A DNA stretch of 47,166 nt from Bacteroidales bacterium UBA1180 (GTDB taxonomy: Bacteria; Bacteroidota; Bacteroidia; Bacteroidales; Paludibacteraceae), in assembly GCA_002310195.1 (NCBI GenBank), contig DBYS01000013.1:1-47166 (forward strand), in the 5' to 3' direction. How positions within the stretch are numbered: the stretch's first letter is position 1; each line of letters opens with the position of its first letter. Of this stretch, positions 41,980 to 47,166 are shown one piece after another. The notes under the pieces are model-generated. The model saw only the letters and a list, made by a program, of their open reading frames with translations. It was not told the origin of the DNA and searched no databases. Both the position numbers and the translations under genes were made by a program.

Positions 41980-43262
41980 TGCTTGGCTGCTTTCTGTTGT
42001 TCAACACTCTTATGGGCGTTCTTTTCCAGACGGGCTATCTCCCGTTGAATATTCGCGGGGATCTTCTCGCCATCGCGCTCCACGCACTCGTGGCACTTCA
42101 TCTCCTTCGAGTACATTCGTCCCACACAGTAGTTCGAGCGGTTGCAACCGGCGTGGTAATGCGGGTTATCGTGTACATGGTTGACGAAGTCGGGATCCTT
42201 GATCAGCACGTGCGCGATCTGGAAGAGTTCGAAGCCCTCGTCCATGATCTGTTGGCAGTTGTCGCCGGATTGCACGCCGCCTACGTAGATCAGAGGTACG
42301 TCTTTGATCACCTCTTGGAATCGTTTGGCCTGTGGCATGAAGTACAGCTCTTTGAACGGCACGGTAGGCGTCATGATATCACCTACGAACGGAATATTCA
42401 GGGCTGCCTTGAGCCACCAGAGCGATTTCATCGGCATGTAATGTGCGAGCGTGTGGATAGGCATAGCACCGCCGAGGATCGTCATTGGTGAGCGGCTGAC
42501 CGTACCGCCGGACAGAACGATGCCGTGCACCTTGTGCTTGGCTATCTCCTGTGCAATGCGGATACCCTCGTTGATATCCGAGCCGTGCCAGCAGTCATCC
42601 CACATGTTCGTCTTTACGATCACCGCCATGTCATCCCCCGCATGAAGCATCACCTCGTCCAGCACCTCGTTCATGAACCGCACGCGGTTCTCAAAACTGC
42701 CGCCGTACTCATCGTGGCGGTGGTTCGTACGCGGACTGATGAACTGCGAGATCAGGTACGCGTGACCGGCGTGGATCTCCACGCAGTCGAAACCTGCCTC
42801 ACGGCAGAAATCCACGGCCTCGCCGAACTTCTTAACCAGCGCTTTGATCTCGCTGACCTTCAGGCGACGGTGGATAGTCGGGCTGTAGAGGTTGAAGCCT
42901 GTGTCGGCACTCACCGGCATGCAATGGCAGGTCGAGAAGTGCGTCATGTTACCGCAGTGGCCGAGCTGAATGCTGGCTTTCGCGCCCTCGGCATGAATGG
43001 CGTCGGTCAGGCGCTTGAGTCCCGGCAATGCTTCCTCACGGACATAAAGCTGGCCATCGAAGCTCACGCCGCTCAAGTCAACCGCACAATAGGCTACGGT
43101 GGTCATACCCACTCCGCCGTGCGCCACGCTCACGTGGTAATCGTGTAACATCTGCGACGGCACATTGCCGGTACACATATTCTCAAAGGCTGCGGAACGT
43201 ATGATTCTGTTCCGCAGCGTGATTGGTCCTAACTTGTAGGGAGTAAACAGTTTGTTGTTCAT
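41976..43262 (-). CDS. NADH:flavin oxidoreductase, Old Yellow Enzyme family (5-beta-reductase-like)
   Basis: A 428-residue FMN-dependent ene-reductase. The TIM barrel opens FTPYKLGPITLRNRIIRSA (6-24), then comes EIHAGHAYLISQFISP (about 171-186) and TNHRHDEYGGSFENRVRF, all typical of the BaiCD / 2,4-dienoyl-CoA reductase branch. Cysteines in GCNRSNYCVG and KCHEC (about 366-385) match the [4Fe-4S] ligands of that branch. The C-terminal FAD/NAD domain of BaiCD (about 650 residues in all) is missing, so it must take electrons directly or from a partner. Members of this branch in gut bacteria reduce the C4-C5 double bond of 3-keto steroids to 5-beta products. It overlaps the SRD5A-like gene by one base. 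Confidence 0.88.
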   Translation of the reverse strand: MNNKLFTPYKLGPITLRNRIIRSAAFENMCTGNVPSQMLHDYHVSVAHGGVGMTTVAYCAVDLSGVSFDGQLYVREEALPGLKRLTDAIHAEGAKASIQLGHCGNMTHFSTCHCMPVSADTGFNLYSPTIHRRLKVSEIKALVKKFGEAVDFCREAGFDCVEIHAGHAYLISQFISPRTNHRHDEYGGSFENRVRFMNEVLDEVMLHAGDDMAVIVKTNMWDDCWHGSDINEGIRIAQEIAKHKVHGIVLSGGTVSRSPMTILGGAMPIHTLAHYMPMKSLWWLKAALNIPFVGDIMTPTVPFKELYFMPQAKRFQEVIKDVPLIYVGGVQSGDNCQQIMDEGFELFQIAHVLIKDPDFVNHVHDNPHYHAGCNRSNYCVGRMYSKEMKCHECVERDGEKIPANIQREIARLEKNAHKSVEQQKAAKQ

Positions 43263-44044
43263 TAATATATAAAGGGTATAATTCGTTTCAGCTTCTTCCT
43301 ATCGAACTCATCCGGGAACTCCTTCTCGTAACGCAGATAGATCGAGTTCGCACGCGGCACGAGATTGCAGCAGCTGAACCAGAAGAACAGCGCTCCAGCC
43401 CACGACCAGGTGAGGATAGCAAAGCCTAGCCACTCGGTAATCTCGCCAAAGTAGTTCGCCGAGGTAACAAAGCGGTACAGGCCTTTCTTGGGCAAGTAGT
43501 GGTTGGTGTCACCGGGTTGGCGCAGATGACGGATCACATAATCGGAGTGCATATTGATGATGAATCCTGTGATGAAGATCACCGTACCGATGATGAACCT
43601 CGGGTCAGTTACCCACGACTCGCGATACGGACTGTACACCGGTGCGATGTGGAACAACCAGTAGCCTTGTACGTAGCCGTTGATCAGGTTCCACGCCACC
43701 GACAGACCCATGATCACAATAGGCATCTTACTGTTGCCGCGCATGAGCATCGGGAAGATGAACGAGCGCTGGAAGTAGTGCATCTCAAACAGCAGGAAGA
43801 ACAGCAGGTAAGGGATCTGACTGCGTACAGGCGATATGCCCCACAGGTAAATCATCGCGATGAACACCGGCACTTCCATCAGAAACCAGCCGACCTTGTT
43901 GTTGATGGCAGGACCCCACTTCTCGGTGCGCATCTTGCCGTAACCGGCATCCACAAAGTACAGCGCCACGAAGATCACAAATCCCACCAGCGCCATCACG
44001 AACAGGAAATTGTAGAAGAATTCAACAGAGTTTAAGTGCTCCAT
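43262..44044 (-). CDS. Steroid 5-alpha-reductase family protein (SRD5A homologue)
   Basis: A 260-residue integral membrane protein, the same length as human SRD5A1 (259). The similarity is strong in known functional sites. Glu57 and Tyr90 sit where human SRD5A2 has Glu57 and Tyr91, which contact the substrate 3-keto group (MEVPVF and EMHYFQRSFIFP). The NADPH-site block NMHSDYVIRHLRQPGD (164-179) corresponds to human NIHSDYILRQLRKPGE, followed by YLPKKGLYRFVTSANYFGEI (183-202) and the RIIPFIY end. About seven helices are expected. Homologues in gut Bacteroidales are reported to form 5-alpha (allo) bile acids. It is the first gene of the run and has its own promoter. Substrate is inferred only. 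Confidence 0.92.
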   Translation of the reverse strand: MEHLNSVEFFYNFLFVMALVGFVIFVALYFVDAGYGKMRTEKWGPAINNKVGWFLMEVPVFIAMIYLWGISPVRSQIPYLLFFLLFEMHYFQRSFIFPMLMRGNSKMPIVIMGLSVAWNLINGYVQGYWLFHIAPVYSPYRESWVTDPRFIIGTVIFITGFIINMHSDYVIRHLRQPGDTNHYLPKKGLYRFVTSANYFGEITEWLGFAILTWSWAGALFFWFSCCNLVPRANSIYLRYEKEFPDEFDRKKLKRIIPFIY

Positions 44045-44078
44045 ATAGTATTTCGTTAAATTTATGGTAATTATTTTG

Positions 44079-44094
44079 TTTGCGTAAACGCAAA
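44079..44094. promoter_or_regulatory. 16-bp palindrome at the start of the reductase transcript
   Basis: TTTGCGTAAACGCAAA has 7-bp perfect arms. It begins 6 bases after the -7 box of the promoter at 44100-44131, right on the expected start point, a usual place for a repressor site. Confidence 0.6.
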
Positions 44095-44099
44095 ACGTG

Positions 44100-44131
44100 C
44101 AAAGTTAAGAAATTTATCCGACAAATGCAAG
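44100..44131 (-). promoter_or_regulatory. Promoter of the 5-alpha-reductase operon
   Basis: On the minus strand CTTG (44131-44128), 20 bases, TAACTTTG (44107-44100). One base of the upstream box is off consensus. The start codon at 44044 follows about 50 bases later. Confidence 0.7.
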
Positions 44132-44151
44132 CCCGTAAGGCATAAATCGCG

Positions 44152-45096
44152 CTACGGCAGTCGTTTTTCTTGTTTTTGACATACAAACAAACCAATCACC
44201 ACAAGCAGCATACCCAGCCATTTGCCTAACGGCAACTGTTCGCCGAAGAACGCTAACATGATCAGTGCCGTGAACACCGGCCGCACATTGTTGAACGCAT
44301 TCGCTTGTGTCACACCGATCTGCCGCACGGTGTAGCAGAACAGCACAAACGCCACGATCGACGAGAACACTGCCAGATAACCAAAGGCGTACAACAGCAC
44401 CTCGGTGTACGGTACGAGCAGGAACCCGTCTGCCAGGCAACTCTTGCCCTCGATCACCGCCCATAGCGGGTAGAAGAACAGCAGAGCAGTGACCTGTTCG
44501 TAAAAGATGATCGACAGCGGCGAATAGCGCTCAGGGATCTTACGCAGCAGGATTGTGTACATTACCGCCGAGCACACTGCGAGTATAGCCAGCGGCAAAC
44601 CGATAGGATTGCCCAGCTCGAAATTAGCCGAACCGACCAGCACCAGCAGCAGCATACCTACGGTGGAGATGACGATACCGATTATATTGTACTTCGTCAC
44701 ACGTTCGCGCAACACCAGCCACGCCAGCAGCGGCGCGATTAGCGGCGCGGTGGAGAGCATAGCCTCGGCTATCGTGGGCGAAGCCAGCGAACGGTAACAG
44801 TACGTCTCGAATATGAAGTACAGCACCGGCTGCATGATGCCTGCCAACAGGAAGAGCGGGATGTCCTGCCTGTGCATACCTTGCAAGGCAAGCAGCGAGT
44901 CCGACGCACCGCGGCGCTTGGCTGACCAGCGGGCTATCAGCCCAACCGCAAGCATCAGCAACACGGCTACCGTGAAACGGAAGATGATCAGCGTGAACGG
45001 ACGCAGGTACACCAGCGAATGCTGAACGGCTATGCCCGAGCCCGCCCAGATCAACATCGCCAAAACAACGGCTATGTAAGGGATGATTTTCCGCAT
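44152..45096 (-). CDS. EamA/DMT-family permease
   Basis: A 314-residue transporter of the drug/metabolite superfamily with two EamA repeats, giving about ten membrane helices. The first opens IPYIAVVLAMLIWAGSGIA (about 5-23), the second begins LGNPIGLPLAILAVCSAVMY (about 154-173). Substrate unknown; EamA members export amino acids or other metabolites. The frame is open 34 codons further upstream, but the ATG at 45096 gives the usual start and lies just downstream of the promoter at 45115-45146, while the longer start lies upstream of it. It stops 51 bases before the putative 5-alpha-reductase upstream box and is a separate transcript or weak read-through. Confidence 0.9.
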   Translation of the reverse strand: MRKIIPYIAVVLAMLIWAGSGIAVQHSLVYLRPFTLIIFRFTVAVLLMLAVGLIARWSAKRRGASDSLLALQGMHRQDIPLFLLAGIMQPVLYFIFETYCYRSLASPTIAEAMLSTAPLIAPLLAWLVLRERVTKYNIIGIVISTVGMLLLVLVGSANFELGNPIGLPLAILAVCSAVMYTILLRKIPERYSPLSIIFYEQVTALLFFYPLWAVIEGKSCLADGFLLVPYTEVLLYAFGYLAVFSSIVAFVLFCYTVRQIGVTQANAFNNVRPVFTALIMLAFFGEQLPLGKWLGMLLVVIGLFVCQKQEKRLP

Positions 45097-45114
45097 ATCG
45101 CAAAAAAAAACGCA

Positions 45115-45146
45115 CAAAGTTACGGAAATATTTGCAATTATGCAAA
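45115..45146 (-). promoter_or_regulatory. Promoter of the EamA gene
   Basis: On the minus strand TTTG (45146-45143), 20 bases, TAACTTTG (45122-45115). It overlaps the glyA promoter; the two upstream boxes are the two ends of one palindrome-like element (45131-45146). Confidence 0.88.
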
Positions 45147-45162
45147 AAAATGTGTATCTTTG
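45131..45162 (+). promoter_or_regulatory. Promoter of glyA
   Basis: TTTG (45131-45134), 20 bases, TATCTTTG (45155-45162). The upstream box is the left arm of TTTGCAATTATGCAAA (45131-45146). The leader to the ATG at 45204 is about 36 bases and A-rich. Confidence 0.88.
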
Positions 45163-45203
45163 TATCGATTTTCTTAAAATTGAAACAACAATCTTCAAAT
45201 AAC

Positions 45204-46481
45204 ATGAATGACATTCAGATTTTTGACCTCATCCGCCGCGAGCGTGAGCGTCAAACCAAAGGTATCGAACTTATTGCCAGTGAGAATTATGTTTCCGACC
45301 AGGTGCTGCAAGCCATGGGCAGCGTGCTGACGAACAAGTACGCCGAGGGTTATCCTGCCCACCGCTACTACGGCGGCTGCGAGGTGGTTGACGAGGTGGA
45401 GGAACTGGCACGCACGCGCCTCAAACAGCTCTACGGCGCTGCGTACGTCAATGTGCAGCCGCACTCCGGTGCACAGGCGAACATGGCGGTGTTCATGGCT
45501 TGCCTCAAGGCCGGCGACACGTTTATGGGACTGAACCTCAGCCACGGCGGACACCTCAGTCACGGGTCGGCTGTGAACTTCTCCGGACTGATGTTCAACG
45601 CCATCGGCTATGACCTCAATGAGGCCACCGGTCTGGTCGATTACGACGATCTGGAGCGCAAGGCACGCGAGCACAAACCCAAACTGATCATTGCCGGTGC
45701 ATCGGCTTACAGCCGCGAGTGGGACTACGAGCGCATTCGTAAGGTCGCTGACGAGATCGGTGCGATCTTCATGGTCGATATGGCTCACCCGGCCGGACTG
45801 ATCGCCGCAGGGTTGCTCAGGAACCCGTTGCGCTACGCGCATATCGTTACCTCCACCACCCACAAGACTCTTCGCGGGCCGCGCGGAGGAATCATCCTGA
45901 TGGGCGAGGACTTCCCTAACCCGTGGGGCAAGACCAGTCCGAAAGGTGAGATCCGTATGATGTCTGCCCTACTCGATTCTGCCGTTTTCCCCGGCACACA
46001 AGGCGGACCGCTGGAGCACGTGATTGCCGCCAAGGCCGTGGCGTTCGGCGAGGCACTGCAGCCGGAGTTCAAGACCTACCAGCAACAAGTCAAGCTCAAC
46101 GCTGCCGTCATGGCTAAGGCGTTTGTTGACCGCGGGTATAAGGTGATCAGCGGCGGTACGGACAACCATTCGATGCTTGTCGATCTCCGCACAAAGTACC
46201 CCGACCTTACGGGCAAGAAAGCCGAGCAGGCACTGGTGGCTGCGGATATTACTACGAACAAGAACATGGTACCCTTCGACAGCCGCAGCGCGTTCCAGAC
46301 CTCGGGTCTTCGCTTCGGCACGCCGGCTATCACTACCCGCGGCTTGAAGGACGACCGTATGCCGTGGATCGTTGAACTCATCGACCGCGTGCTACTTGCG
46401 CCGGATGATGAGCAGGTGATTGCCGCCGTGCGCGCAGAGGTCAATGCCGAGATGCAGCAGTACCCGCTCTTTGCGTGGTAG
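45204..46481 (+). CDS. glyA: Serine hydroxymethyltransferase
   Basis: A 425-residue PLP enzyme interconverting serine and glycine while charging tetrahydrofolate, the main source of one-carbon units. The family start ELIASENYVSDQVLQAMGS (about 22-40), NVQPHSGAQAN (about 90-100), VDMAHPAG (about 191-198) and the PLP-lysine motif VTSTTHKTLRGPRGG (about 217-231) are intact. The frame is open 24 codons upstream, but that would start inside the promoter; the ATG at 45204 is chosen. It stands alone, with its own promoter and a terminator downstream. Confidence 0.97.
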   Translation: MNDIQIFDLIRRERERQTKGIELIASENYVSDQVLQAMGSVLTNKYAEGYPAHRYYGGCEVVDEVEELARTRLKQLYGAAYVNVQPHSGAQANMAVFMACLKAGDTFMGLNLSHGGHLSHGSAVNFSGLMFNAIGYDLNEATGLVDYDDLERKAREHKPKLIIAGASAYSREWDYERIRKVADEIGAIFMVDMAHPAGLIAAGLLRNPLRYAHIVTSTTHKTLRGPRGGIILMGEDFPNPWGKTSPKGEIRMMSALLDSAVFPGTQGGPLEHVIAAKAVAFGEALQPEFKTYQQQVKLNAAVMAKAFVDRGYKVISGGTDNHSMLVDLRTKYPDLTGKKAEQALVAADITTNKNMVPFDSRSAFQTSGLRFGTPAITTRGLKDDRMPWIVELIDRVLLAPDDEQVIAAVRAEVNAEMQQYPLFAW

Positions 46482-46503
46482 GAGCGGATACTGCATACGA
46501 CAC

Positions 46504-46536
46504 AAAAATAGCGAGCCTTTGCGCTCGCTATTTTTT
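46504..46536. terminator. Bidirectional terminator between glyA and dnaK
   Basis: AAAATAGCGAGC (46505-46516) pairs perfectly with 46523-46534 around a 6-base loop. With A-runs on one side and T-runs on the other it works in both directions, for glyA and for the convergent dnaK. Confidence 0.93.
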
Positions 46537-46593
46537 ATGCCGGTGTGGCATCTGCCAACCTCGGCTGATTACTTCTTAGCCACGGGGGCACGA

Positions 46594-47166
46594 TTACTTC
46601 ACTTCTTCGAAGTCCACATCCTCGGCGTCCTTGCCACCGTTGCCGCCGTTGTTCTGCTGGCCGCCTTGACCAAAGTCCTGACCGGCGTTGTACGTGCCAC
46701 CTTGCGGACCTTGTGCACCGCCTTGGGCGTTGGCAGCGTTAGCGGCGTTGTACATCTCAGCGCTTGCAGCCTGGAAGGCGGTCATCAGGGCGTTGCCTGC
46801 AGCCTCGCATGCGTCGGCGTCTTTCTTCTCGTAAGCAGCCTTGAGGTCAGCCAGAGCTTTCTCGATCGGCTCCTTCTTGTCGGCAGGGATCTTGTCGCCA
46901 AGTTCGGCGAGCTGCTTCTCTGTCTGGAAGATCGTAGCGTCGGCTTTGTTCAGTTTGTCCACGCGCTCTTTCTCACGCTTGTCGGCTTCGGCGTTAGCCT
47001 CGGCCTCGGCTTTCATGCGCTTGATCTCGTCGTCCGACAATCCGGTCGAAGCCTCGATGCGGATCTTCTGCTCCTTACCGGTAGCTTTGTCCTTGGCGCT
47101 GACGTTCAGAATACCGTTGGCGTCAATATCGAAGGTTACCTCGATCTGCGGTTCGCCACGACGTGC
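46594..47166 (-). CDS. dnaK: Chaperone DnaK, C-terminal part (cut by window edge)
   Basis: The last 190 residues of an Hsp70 chaperone, running off the window end without a start. The visible part covers the end of the substrate-binding domain (GEPQIEVTFDIDANGILNVS) and the helical lid (TGLSDDEIKRMKAEAEANAE), then a Gly/Gln/Asn-rich linker and the terminal DAEDVDFEEVK, which matches the conserved EEVK-like end of bacterial DnaK that binds partner proteins. The reading frame continues unbroken upstream of the internal ATG at 47040, so that ATG is not the start. Confidence 0.97.
   Translation of the reverse strand, partial: ARRGEPQIEVTFDIDANGILNVSAKDKATGKEQKIRIEASTGLSDDEIKRMKAEAEANAEADKREKERVDKLNKADATIFQTEKQLAELGDKIPADKKEPIEKALADLKAAYEKKDADACEAAGNALMTAFQAASAEMYNAANAANAQGGAQGPQGGTYNAGQDFGQGGQQNNGGNGGKDAEDVDFEEVK

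Noticed and set aside
43262..44044. Isoprenylcysteine methyltransferase (ICMT) as an alternative call
   Set aside because: ICMT-like proteins share the membrane fold and end, but Glu57, Tyr90 and the HSDY..R..ANYFGE blocks are specific to SRD5A.

Overview
The window reads as a chromosome segment of a member of the Bacteroidales (phylum Bacteroidota), probably a gut or rumen lineage; no species can be named from the sequence. The evidence is the complete Bat aerotolerance locus, Bacteroidota-only families (DUF4421, DUF4924, DUF6913), cargo-type T9SS C-terminal domains, BspA-type leucine-rich repeats, and promoters of the Bacteroidota form TTTG-N20-TAnnTTTG. Ten promoters with both boxes or a one-base variant were found at exactly 20 bp spacing. 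No phage, insertion sequence, CRISPR array or ribosomal RNA operon was seen. Genes are tightly packed, often with 1 or 4 bp overlaps.

Region by region. 1-3126 (minus): a TetR regulator followed by tolC-like, membrane-fusion and RND permease genes, i.e. a tripartite efflux operon cut by the window start, with a 12-bp inverted repeat above its promoter. 3207-7540 (minus): acyl-ACP thioesterase, a free-standing C-terminal domain of class II ribonucleotide reductase, an N-terminally short RNase R and a DUF4421 protein. 7556-13008: a DUF1460 hydrolase, a voltage-gated-type ion channel, a secreted protein, aquaporin Z and a GNAT fusion protein. 13035-25693 (plus): a 1414-residue LRR surface protein with a structured leader, a secreted nuclease, then a housekeeping chain ligA, DUF6913, dapA, nadK, fmt, HD protein, esterase. 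25825-34072 (plus): the moxR-bat locus, in which BatB and BatC are one protein. 34100-37463 (plus): kbl, tRNA-Gln, ribosomal protein L25, pth and an S4 protein. 37415-44131 (minus): a run of eight genes that starts with a steroid 5-alpha-reductase homologue and an Old Yellow Enzyme-family reductase and also holds an SDR dehydrogenase, menA, nth and an NhaC-type antiporter. 44152-47166: an EamA transporter, glyA and the 3' part of dnaK.

The most interesting system is the reductase cluster. A eukaryote-like SRD5A enzyme that keeps the substrate-contacting Glu57 and Tyr90 equivalents, an OYE-family ene-reductase overlapping it by one base, and an SDR three genes further on match the three activities (5-alpha-reductase, 5-beta-reductase, 3-beta-HSDH) reported for gut Bacteroidales that make allo-bile acids. 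A 16-bp palindrome lies where its transcript should start. The substrate is an inference.

A second theme is small-scale repeat structure. Intergenic gaps carry tandem arrays with periods of 7, 9 and 11 bp, ligA has absorbed two repeat-like inserts in frame, and most promoters have an extended TTTGCAT upstream box that is often half of a TTTGCA-N4-TGCAAA palindrome, in one case shared by two divergent promoters.
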